Shown one piece after another: positions 26,179 through 33,196 of a stretch of 33,196 nt of DNA. The stretch covers positions 97,775 through 130,970 of the forward strand of contig NZ_OBQD01000018.1 of the NCBI RefSeq assembly GCF_900220975.1, given 5' to 3'. The stretch's first letter is position 1; each line of letters begins with the position of its first letter. The translations under genes and the position numbers were made by a program. The notes beneath the pieces are model-generated. The model searched no databases. It was not told where the DNA came from and saw nothing but the letters and a program-made list of their open reading frames with translations. The DNA comes from Rhizobium subbaraonis (GTDB lineage Bacteria > Pseudomonadota > Alphaproteobacteria > Rhizobiales > Rhizobiaceae).

Positions 26179-27768
26179 CTAGGCGGCGACCCAGCATTTT
26201 GTCAGCGCGTGTCCGCCCATCAGTTCGCCGTTCGGATCGTCCACCCAGCCGCCAACCTTCGCCGTCGTCGCGTCGATGTAGTTGTTGAACATCGGCACGA
26301 TGACGCCGCCCTCGTCGCGCAGGATCATCGCCGCCTGCCGATACATGGCCTTGCGCTTGCCGTCGTCCAGTTCGGAGCGTGCACCGAGGATCAACTTGTC
26401 GAAGTCCTCGCGGAAGAACCGGGTGTCGTTCCATTCCGCATTGGAAAGATAGGCGATCGAGTAGACCTGGTCCTGGGTGGGGCGACCGGTCCAGTAGGAC
26501 ATGGAGAACGGCTGCTGGTTCCAGACGTCCGACCAGTAGCCGTCGCCCGGCTCGCGCTTGATCTCGACGGTGATGCCGCATTTGGCGGCACTCTGCTGGA
26601 AAAGCTGCGCCGCATCCACGGCGCCCGGGAAGGCGACGTCCGACGTGCGCAGCAGCACCGCGCCGCTGTGGCCGGACTTCTTGTAGTGCTCGGCGGCCTT
26701 CTCCGGATCGAACACGCGCTGCTCGATGTCGTCGTCGAACAGCGGATAGCCCTTGATCATGGGCGTATCGTTGCCGACCGTGCCGTAGCCGCCCAGGATC
26801 TTCTGCACCATCTCCTCGCGATCGACGGCGTACTTCAGCGCCAGCCGCAGATCGTTGTTGTCGAAGGGCGCAGTGTTGCAATGGGCGATCATCACGTAAT
26901 GCCCCTTGCCCGGCACATTGCGGATGGTCACACCCGGAACACGCTTCACGAGTTCGACGACCTTCGGCTCGACGCGGTTTATCATGTCGATCTGGCCGCT
27001 TTGCAGCGCTGCCGTGCGCGCCGTGGAGTCGTTCATGACGATGATCTCGACGGTGTCGGCGTGGCCGCGCCTGTCGCTTCCCCAGTATCCCTCGTGCTTC
27101 TGGCCGACATGGCGAATGCCGGGTTCGTTGACCACCACCTTGTAGGGCCCGGTTCCGATGCCCTCCGTCGGATTGTCCTTGCCGCCGTTCGGCTGGATCA
27201 TCAAGTGATAGTCGCTGACCACATATGGCAGGTCGGCATTCGGCTCCTTCAGGGTGATGACGACGTTGCGTCCGTCCGCCTTCACCGTATCGAACTCGGA
27301 AACGAACGGGAGTGCCGGCGATTTCGAGTTCGCATCCGCGTGGCGCTCCAGCGTGGCGACGACGTCGTCGGGCGTCAGCTCCTTTCCGTTGTGGAAGGTG
27401 ACATCCTGGCGAATCCGGAACGTCCACGTCTTGGCGTCCTTGGACGCCTCGTAGGATTCGGCGAGGCGATATTCGATCTCGCCCGCAGGCGAGATTTCCA
27501 GCAGCTGCTCGCCCCAACAGCGACCGATCGTATAGGGCACCTGGCTCGCCCAGGTCGCGGGATCAAGGCTGTCGGTGGCCGCACCACCCACGAGGCCGGC
27601 GCGCAAGACGCCCCCCTTCACCGGCCCCTGCGCCCGGGCCGCGCCCGACAGCAGCGCGTTTGCCGCCGCCGCCGACACGCCCAGGGCTGCAGCCCGGCTC
27701 AGAAATTCACGCCGGGAAAGACCGCCACCTGCGGCAAGCCTGGTGAGATGATCGAATTCCATGGTCAC
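26179..27768 (-). CDS. Orphan periplasmic solute-binding protein, peptide/nickel type (SBP family 5), Tat-exported
   Basis: The 529-residue product has a Tat signal (SRREFLSRAAALGVSAA, about 18-34; cleavage near ARA|Q, 46). It is then a full-length family-5 binding protein, with RIRQDVTFHNGKELTPDDVV, GIGTGPYKV and LRLALKYAVDREEMV as typical motifs. Such proteins deliver oligopeptides, nickel or glycosides to ABC importers. No permease or ATPase gene is in the window, so the partner lies elsewhere or is lost. GTG at 27768 is preferred because AGGAG lies seven bases before it; ATG at 27762 is two codons later. The gene diverges from the giant secreted-protein gene, and a tandem direct repeat lies between them. 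Confidence 0.88.
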   Translation of the reverse strand: MTMEFDHLTRLAAGGGLSRREFLSRAAALGVSAAAANALLSGAARAQGPVKGGVLRAGLVGGAATDSLDPATWASQVPYTIGRCWGEQLLEISPAGEIEYRLAESYEASKDAKTWTFRIRQDVTFHNGKELTPDDVVATLERHADANSKSPALPFVSEFDTVKADGRNVVITLKEPNADLPYVVSDYHLMIQPNGGKDNPTEGIGTGPYKVVVNEPGIRHVGQKHEGYWGSDRRGHADTVEIIVMNDSTARTAALQSGQIDMINRVEPKVVELVKRVPGVTIRNVPGKGHYVMIAHCNTAPFDNNDLRLALKYAVDREEMVQKILGGYGTVGNDTPMIKGYPLFDDDIEQRVFDPEKAAEHYKKSGHSGAVLLRTSDVAFPGAVDAAQLFQQSAAKCGITVEIKREPGDGYWSDVWNQQPFSMSYWTGRPTQDQVYSIAYLSNAEWNDTRFFREDFDKLILGARSELDDGKRKAMYRQAAMILRDEGGVIVPMFNNYIDATTAKVGGWVDDPNGELMGGHALTKCWVAA

Positions 27769-28116
27769 ATTCGCACTCCTCGATCCGGTTTGGCACCGGC
27801 CATCCTGCATCGCTTAAGTCGGCATTGCAAATGGCCTTCTGTCTCTGGTTGTACCGCCTGCCGCAACGACGCGGCTGCCCGCTGCCATCGCCGGTCCGTC
27901 CGGTGAGACGGATTCCCAACAGATTGAGACGCAGTCCCAATAGAACGCTCACCCATCTCCGCCCCGCTCGTATAGATAGGTGGTCCGAGTTGAACACTCC
28001 CGGCAAACCGCAGGCCACCTGCGGGCGGGCCCGGTGCCGGACGTGCAGGCAGCGGCGCACCGCCCAGGCCGCGCGCAACGCCGGCAAAGCGTCCCACAGC
28101 TGCCGGAGCACACCCC
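27769..28116. other. Divergent intergenic region between the binding-protein gene and the giant secreted-protein gene
   Basis: No gene is supported here. It contains the tandem repeat at 27905-27943 and a TATAGAT at 27971 that could be a -10 box for the plus strand without a matching -35. GC-rich sequence follows up to the TTG start of the giant gene. GGAG at 28105-28108 is that gene's ribosome binding site. Confidence 0.4.
27905..27943. promoter_or_regulatory. Tandem direct repeat, two 18-bp units 21 bp apart (candidate operators)
   Basis: GAGACGGATTCCCAACAG (27905-27922) and GAGACGCAGTCCCAATAG (27926-27943) match at 15 of 18 positions and start exactly 21 bases, or two helical turns, apart. 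With the base before it, the second unit also reads TGAGAC-GCA-GTCCCA, an imperfect palindrome of the kind bound by TetR-type repressors. The regulator and the target (either flanking gene) are unknown. Confidence 0.4.
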
Positions 28117-31100
28117 TTGAGCACCTACGCCGAAATCCTGGACCTGATCGCATCGTCTTCTTCGAGCGCGATCGATCTTCCCGACAACAGGGCGGCATTG
28201 ACCGTGAGCCAGGTGCGGGCGCTGGTCGCAGCGGGCGTAACGTTCGCCGGCGACGACGTCCTTACCGTCGAAGACACCGGTGGCGAGATCGGTTCGCTGA
28301 CGGCCGCCGAAATCGGCGCGCTGAAGACGCTCGGCGCCTCCGAAGTGATCGGCACGGGCAGCGCGCTGTCGCTCACCCTCGCCCAGATCAACGCGTTCGC
28401 CGGCCAGGACATCGCCGCCTACTCTCAATACGAGACCCTGGGCCCGCGGACCCCGCACGATAGCCTCGTAGGAGACGGCTATGCGGGTTCTGCCTCGGGG
28501 ATGACGACGATTGCGTTGGCTGACGGGTCGTATGCCGTGCTCTACAAGGACACCGCGCGCAACATCGTCGTGCAGCGCGTCGACGCGCATGGAAAGGCTC
28601 TTGGCAATGTCGTCGTCGCGAGCCCGACGAGCACGACGTTGGTCGGGCAACCGGTCATCTCCGCTCTCTCCGATGGCGGCTACGTTGTTTCCTGGCGGAG
28701 CGAGATCGCGACGCTGAGCATGCAGCATTACGACGCGGACGGAGAGCTCGTGAGCAGTTCGTCGCTGGAGACGTCTGCAACCTGGCGCGTCGCTCCCAGC
28801 ATAACCGGCCTCACGGACGGCGGCTATGTCGTGACATTCTATCAATATGAAGAAGGTTCTGGCGAGTCCGTGGTCGTGCAGCGCTTCGATGCCGGAGGAA
28901 CTGCTCTCGGTGAAGCCCAGACGCTGACGAGCCAGGATGCCATTGTCCTGCCCTCGATCGGGAACGATGGCGCGGAGTTGACGCAGACCATCGAACTCGC
29001 GAACGGCAAGGTGATGGTTGTCTGGGTTGACGGGTCTGGCATGGACGGCGGAGATTGGGGTGTCATGGCCCAGATCTTCGACGGTGCGGGCGGAAAGGTG
29101 GGGAACGCCTTTTCCGTCAGCACCGTCACGGCAGGAGATCAATTCCAGCCATCGGTCACGGCACTCTCCAATGGCGGCTTGGCAGTGGCGTGGCTGAGCG
29201 ACTACGGCACCATTGCGGTGCGGGTATTCGACGACGAAGGCAACGAGTTCGACGGCGAAATCGCCGTCAACACCAGCAACCATGCTCAGGACCTGCCCCA
29301 GATCGTTGCGCTCGAGAACGGCAATTTCGTCGTTACCTGGACATGGCTCGGACAGGACGACCCGAACGCGACCTCAAGCCAGCACGACGGCGTCTACTCC
29401 CAGCTGATCGGCGCCGACGGCAGCAAGATCGGCTCTGTCACCCTCGTCAACACGACCACCGTCGGAAGTCAGAAGGAACCGCAGATCGTGGCGCTCAAGG
29501 GCGGCGGCTATGTGATCGTGTGGTCGGAAAACATCGAAAACAGCGGTGACAGCTACGAAATCAACGCCCAGGTCTTCGATGCCGAAGGCAACAGGATCGG
29601 CGGCGAACTCGAGATCAACGACACCGAGACCGGCTTCCAGTTGTATCAAGAGGTCACCGCGCTTGCCGGCGGCGGATTTGCGGTGACCTGGTACGATAGT
29701 GGCGACGGCAAGTTTTACACGCGCGCCTTCCACAACGACACCGAGGCGGCCTCCTTCAGCGACACGGCCGCGAACATTTCAGCCCTGAAGGCGGCCGACG
29801 TCGCCGATCTGAGCGAACTCGGCATCACCAGGATCGCGGTATCGGACGCCGGATCGGTGACGCTGTCCAAGGCGATCGCTGTTCAGTTGGCGGCCATCTC
29901 CGGCCTCGCCATCGACGGCGCTGCCTCGGTCACAGTAAATGGCGCGGGCGCAGCATTGGAAGGCTTCTCGGCCTCCGATATCGCCGCGCTGCATGTCCTG
30001 GGTGTCACGAGGCTCGACGCCAGCGACAACAAGGTTTCGCTTTCCTTCGAACAGGCCCTGGCCTATGTCGAGGCCGGCATCACCTTCGCCTCCGCCGATG
30101 CGGTCACGATGAAATTGAACATGATGCAGCTCGTGACGATGAGCAACAGCACCATGGACGGTCTCCTCCAGCTCGGCCTCAAGGTTCTCGACCTTGAAGA
30201 GAATGCCGTTTCGCTCGAAATCGTCGGCTTCGGCATGCTCAAGGCCTACGGTCTGAGCTTTGCCCCGTCCGATGTTCTCACCTTGGTCATTTCCCAGTCA
30301 GGCATGAGTGCGCTGACCACCAACCAGATTGGCGAACTTGCATCGCAGGGCGTCACGCGGATCGACATATACGACGCGGGGTCCGCCCCCACGACGCTAT
30401 CGCTGGCGCAAGCCAACGCCATCGCCGCCGCCGGAATCGTCTTCGCGCAGGACAATGGAACCTGGGTCCTCGACACCGCCGCAGCCCTGGCAGCACTCGA
30501 TGCGACCGGTATCGCTGTGCTGGCAGCGGCTGGCATCCAACGTGTGATCGCCGAACAGGCGCTGTCCCTCAGCGCCTCGCAATTCTCCGCCTATGCAGAC
30601 CGCGATATCGTGGTCTACACGCTGGAAGGAGCCGTTTCGGTTCGTGACACCGGCGCCACGCTCGCGGCCCTCGACGCAAGTCGCATCGCCAAGCTCTCCG
30701 ATTTCGGCATCACGGCCATCGATGCGACCGACAACAAGGTGGCGCTGTCGTTCTCCGTGCTGGAAGCCTATCGCGCCGCCAATGCGTCGTTCTCCGCGGA
30801 AGACCGGGTGCTGCTGTCGGTCACCTCGGCTTCGCTTGGCGCCCTTGGCGCAGACGATCTCGCCAATGCAGCCGATTTCGGGGTCTCGGCGCTGACGACC
30901 TCCGACACTGAAATCGATCTCGCCGCGGCGACGGCTGCGCGGATGAAGGCCTCAGGCCTCTCCTTCGACACCGGCTTTACCGCCCGCATTTCAGACACCG
31001 CCGCCAATCTGCTCGCGCTATCGCCCGCCGACGTCGCCAGCCTGTCGGACATCGGCATCGACGCCGTGCGTCTGGCCGATACCGGCAGCGCCATTGCCGC

Positions 31101-33196
31101 CCTGTCGCTTGCCAGCATCATCGCCTTGGATGGCAAGGGCGTAAGCCAGGTCGGCGTGACCGACGGCACGGTTATCCTCAGCCTCGCCCAGGCGAACAAG
31201 TTCGCGGAGTATCAGATTGCCTTCGACAGCGTCTCCACGGTTGTGGTGACGGCCTCATCGACGACGCTGTCCGATCCCGACACGCTCGACCTCGCCGGAC
31301 TGAAGGCCATCAACATCGACCGGATCGACGCGTCCGACAACAAGCTGGCACTGTCGCTGACGGCGGCTCGCAATTTTGTCGATGCCGGAATCGGCTTTGC
31401 GCCAGACGACGCGGTGTCGGTCACCATCACCTATGCCGAGGCAAAGACGCTTGCCAAGGCGACCGGCAGCGCCCTGCACGCAGCCGGCGTCGACCGGATC
31501 GAGATCGACATGACGGCGCAGGAATTGAAGGCGCTCACCTATGCCGAGTTGAAAGCCTTCGTCGCTGCCGGCGTCGATGGCATCGTCGGCGTCTCCGTCG
31601 TGACCTTCAGCAACCTCACCTACGATCTTGCGACGCACACGATCAATTACAATCCCGTCATCACCTCGAACGGGGCCGGCTCGTCCGCAGCGATCAGCAT
31701 GGCGGAGAACACGACCGCCGTCACGACCGTCAAGGCGACAGACCAGAACGCGGGATCGACGCTGAGCTTTTCGATCGCAGGCGGCGCCGACCGGGCACTG
31801 TTCAGCATCAACGCGAAGACGGGTGCATTGTCGTTCAAGAGCGCTCCCGACCATGAAAACCCGGCCGACAACGGCAAGGACAACGCCTATGATGTCGTCA
31901 TCCAGGTCAGCGACGGCAAGCTAATCGACACACAGGCAATCAAGGTCTCGGTCAGGGACGTCAACGAGGCTCCGACCTCGCCTGCGCTGTCGGGCACCAG
32001 CGTCAAGGAGAACGTCGCCGTCGGCACCACGGTCGGCACCTTGTCGGCCAAGGATCCGGAAGGCAGGACGCTGAGCTACACGCTGACGGACAACGCCGGC
32101 GGCCTGTTCAAGCTGTCCGGCAACAAGCTCGTCACCGCCAGGGCGGTCGACTACGAGACGGTCAAGTCCGGCAAGGTCACCGTCGCGGTCTCCGACGGTG
32201 TCAACACGGTGGCCAAGACCTTCACCATCGGCGTCCAGGACGTCAACGAGGCCCCGACGTCGCTTGCCCTGTCGGGCACGAGCGTCAAGGAGAACGTCGC
32301 CGTCGGCACCACGGTCGGCACGCTGTCGGCCAAGGATCCGGAAGGCAAGACGCTGACCTACAAGCTGACGGACAATGCCGGCGGCCTGTTCAAGCTCGAT
32401 GGCAACAAGCTCGTCACCGCCAAGGCGGTCGACTACGAGACGGTCAAGTCCGGCAAGGTCACCGTCGCGGTCTCCGACGGCGTCAACAAGGTGACAAAGA
32501 CCTTCACCATCGGCGTCCAGGACGTCAACGAGGCCCCGACGTCGCTTGCCCTGTCGGGCACGAGCGTCAAGGAGAACGTCGCCGTCGGCACCACCGTCGG
32601 CACGCTGTCGGCCAAGGATCCGGAAGGCAGGACGCTGACCTACAAGCTGACCGACAACGCCGGCGGCCTGTTCAAGCTCGACGGCAACAAGCTCGTCACC
32701 GCCAAGGCGGTCGACTACGAGGCGGTCAAGTCCGGCAAGGTCACCGTCGAGGTCTCCGACGGGGTCAACAAGGTGGCAAAGACCTTCACCATCGCCATCG
32801 AGGACGTCGACGACGCCAACAAGGCCCCGACGTCCCTTTCCCTGTCGAAGTCGAGCGTCAAGGAGAACGTCAAGACTGGCACCACGGTCGGCACCTTCTC
32901 GGCCGTTGATCCGGAAGGCAAGGCCCTGACCTACAAGCTGACCGACACCGCCGACGGCCTGTTCAAGCTGTCGGGCACCAAGCTCGTCAGCGCCAAGGCG
33001 ATCGACTACGAGAAGGTGCAGAAGGACACGGTGACGCTTCAGGTCACCGACGCGGATGGGGCAAGCGCGAAGAAGACCTTCACCATCAAGATCACCGACG
33101 TGGTCGAGACGATCGCCGGCACGGCGAAGAGCGAAACGCTGAAGGGCGGCATCGGCGCCGACCTGATCAAGGGCAATGGCGGCAACGACACGCTCT
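28117..33196 (+). CDS. Giant multi-domain secreted protein: alpha/beta repeats, propeller repeats, cadherin-like repeats, RTX (3' end outside window)
   Basis: An uninterrupted frame of at least 1693 codons starts at TTG 28117 with GGAG eight bases upstream (MSTYAEILDLIASSSSSAID). Residues about 25-100 hold one or two copies of a short alpha/beta repeat. About 130-540 hold eight propeller-like repeats of the type ALSDGGYVVSW--V-RFDADG--G. About 545-1170 return to the alpha/beta repeat, roughly ten 58-residue units such as GITRIDASDNKVSLSF. About 1180-1281 is a cadherin-like domain, then four 94-residue cadherin-like repeats (VNEAPTSLALSGTSVKENVAVG...). The RTX tract starts at about 1664 (GGIGADLIKGNGGNDTL) and the frame leaves the window. 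No signal peptide is present, as expected for type I secretion. Probable surface adhesin or matrix protein; function inferred. The TTG start is the main uncertainty. Confidence 0.88.
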   Translation, partial: MSTYAEILDLIASSSSSAIDLPDNRAALTVSQVRALVAAGVTFAGDDVLTVEDTGGEIGSLTAAEIGALKTLGASEVIGTGSALSLTLAQINAFAGQDIAAYSQYETLGPRTPHDSLVGDGYAGSASGMTTIALADGSYAVLYKDTARNIVVQRVDAHGKALGNVVVASPTSTTLVGQPVISALSDGGYVVSWRSEIATLSMQHYDADGELVSSSSLETSATWRVAPSITGLTDGGYVVTFYQYEEGSGESVVVQRFDAGGTALGEAQTLTSQDAIVLPSIGNDGAELTQTIELANGKVMVVWVDGSGMDGGDWGVMAQIFDGAGGKVGNAFSVSTVTAGDQFQPSVTALSNGGLAVAWLSDYGTIAVRVFDDEGNEFDGEIAVNTSNHAQDLPQIVALENGNFVVTWTWLGQDDPNATSSQHDGVYSQLIGADGSKIGSVTLVNTTTVGSQKEPQIVALKGGGYVIVWSENIENSGDSYEINAQVFDAEGNRIGGELEINDTETGFQLYQEVTALAGGGFAVTWYDSGDGKFYTRAFHNDTEAASFSDTAANISALKAADVADLSELGITRIAVSDAGSVTLSKAIAVQLAAISGLAIDGAASVTVNGAGAALEGFSASDIAALHVLGVTRLDASDNKVSLSFEQALAYVEAGITFASADAVTMKLNMMQLVTMSNSTMDGLLQLGLKVLDLEENAVSLEIVGFGMLKAYGLSFAPSDVLTLVISQSGMSALTTNQIGELASQGVTRIDIYDAGSAPTTLSLAQANAIAAAGIVFAQDNGTWVLDTAAALAALDATGIAVLAAAGIQRVIAEQALSLSASQFSAYADRDIVVYTLEGAVSVRDTGATLAALDASRIAKLSDFGITAIDATDNKVALSFSVLEAYRAANASFSAEDRVLLSVTSASLGALGADDLANAADFGVSALTTSDTEIDLAAATAARMKASGLSFDTGFTARISDTAANLLALSPADVASLSDIGIDAVRLADTGSAIAALSLASIIALDGKGVSQVGVTDGTVILSLAQANKFAEYQIAFDSVSTVVVTASSTTLSDPDTLDLAGLKAINIDRIDASDNKLALSLTAARNFVDAGIGFAPDDAVSVTITYAEAKTLAKATGSALHAAGVDRIEIDMTAQELKALTYAELKAFVAAGVDGIVGVSVVTFSNLTYDLATHTINYNPVITSNGAGSSAAISMAENTTAVTTVKATDQNAGSTLSFSIAGGADRALFSINAKTGALSFKSAPDHENPADNGKDNAYDVVIQVSDGKLIDTQAIKVSVRDVNEAPTSPALSGTSVKENVAVGTTVGTLSAKDPEGRTLSYTLTDNAGGLFKLSGNKLVTARAVDYETVKSGKVTVAVSDGVNTVAKTFTIGVQDVNEAPTSLALSGTSVKENVAVGTTVGTLSAKDPEGKTLTYKLTDNAGGLFKLDGNKLVTAKAVDYETVKSGKVTVAVSDGVNKVTKTFTIGVQDVNEAPTSLALSGTSVKENVAVGTTVGTLSAKDPEGRTLTYKLTDNAGGLFKLDGNKLVTAKAVDYEAVKSGKVTVEVSDGVNKVAKTFTIAIEDVDDANKAPTSLSLSKSSVKENVKTGTTVGTFSAVDPEGKALTYKLTDTADGLFKLSGTKLVSAKAIDYEKVQKDTVTLQVTDADGASAKKTFTIKITDVVETIAGTAKSETLKGGIGADLIKGNGGNDTL
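31960..33090 (+). repeat. Tandem 282-bp coding repeats (cadherin-like units)
   Basis: Units begin at 31960, 32242, 32524 and 32806, a constant 282 bases (94 codons). The second and third units differ at only about a dozen positions by eye, while the first and fourth are more diverged. The fourth has three extra codons near its start. The near-identity of the middle units suggests recent duplication or gene conversion. Confidence 0.85.

Noticed and set aside
26047..27906. 619-codon open frame on the plus strand
   Set aside because: Antisense to the orphan binding-protein gene, which has a clear Tat signal and family motifs.
31960..33090. Regular repeats considered as a CRISPR array or minisatellite
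   Set aside because: The 282-base period keeps a coding frame and encodes cadherin-like units with no spacers, so it is a protein repeat.

Overview
The window is GC-rich (roughly 60-65 %) alphaproteobacterial DNA, almost certainly from a member of the Rhizobiaceae (Rhizobium/Agrobacterium/Ensifer/Shinella type). The evidence is the housekeeping order rplY - pth - ychF, a ClpS2-type adaptor, separate petA-petB-petC genes for a cytochrome bc1 complex, a SoxR gene divergent from a flavin reductase gene, and two giant RTX/cadherin-like secreted proteins. No rRNA, tRNA, insertion sequence, integrase, phage gene or CRISPR array was found.

Left part (1-7998): the C-terminal end of one RTX protein exported by type I secretion; a sulfotransferase (minus strand); a lipoprotein with three Kazal-like modules; a BenE-family transporter; ribosomal protein L25 with a clear terminator; and a two-gene unit of a membrane-bound HAMP-PAS-GGDEF-EAL protein whose stop codon overlaps the start of a periplasmic solute-binding protein. 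Middle part (8127-16477): pth and clpS converge; ychF; a DUF2157-like membrane protein; two overlapping MaoC-like hydratase genes; a small membrane protein; apt; and the petABC operon on the minus strand, ended by a strong terminator.

Right part (16478-33196): two full-length ABC exporter half-transporters on the minus strand flank a FucP/GluP-type sugar MFS transporter on the plus strand. The upstream exporter gene has an apparent 18-codon leader ORF with a strong Shine-Dalgarno, and the other has a long hairpin in its 5' region. Then come trmL, an NADPH-dependent FMN reductase gene divergent from soxR with a textbook SoxR box inside a 19-bp promoter spacer, a CNNM/CBS (HlyC/CorC-like) membrane protein, and an orphan family-5 solute-binding protein with a Tat signal. 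The last gene, at least 1693 codons long, runs off the right edge. It encodes a multi-domain secreted protein: short alpha/beta repeats, eight propeller-like repeats, more alpha/beta repeats, cadherin-like repeats, and then the start of an RTX tract.

Functional themes are cell-surface and secreted proteins at both ends, core translation and proteolysis genes, respiratory complex III, redox sensing (SoxR), c-di-GMP signalling possibly linked to a periplasmic ligand, and export/import transporters. Product names rest on motifs and family resemblance read by eye; no database search was run.
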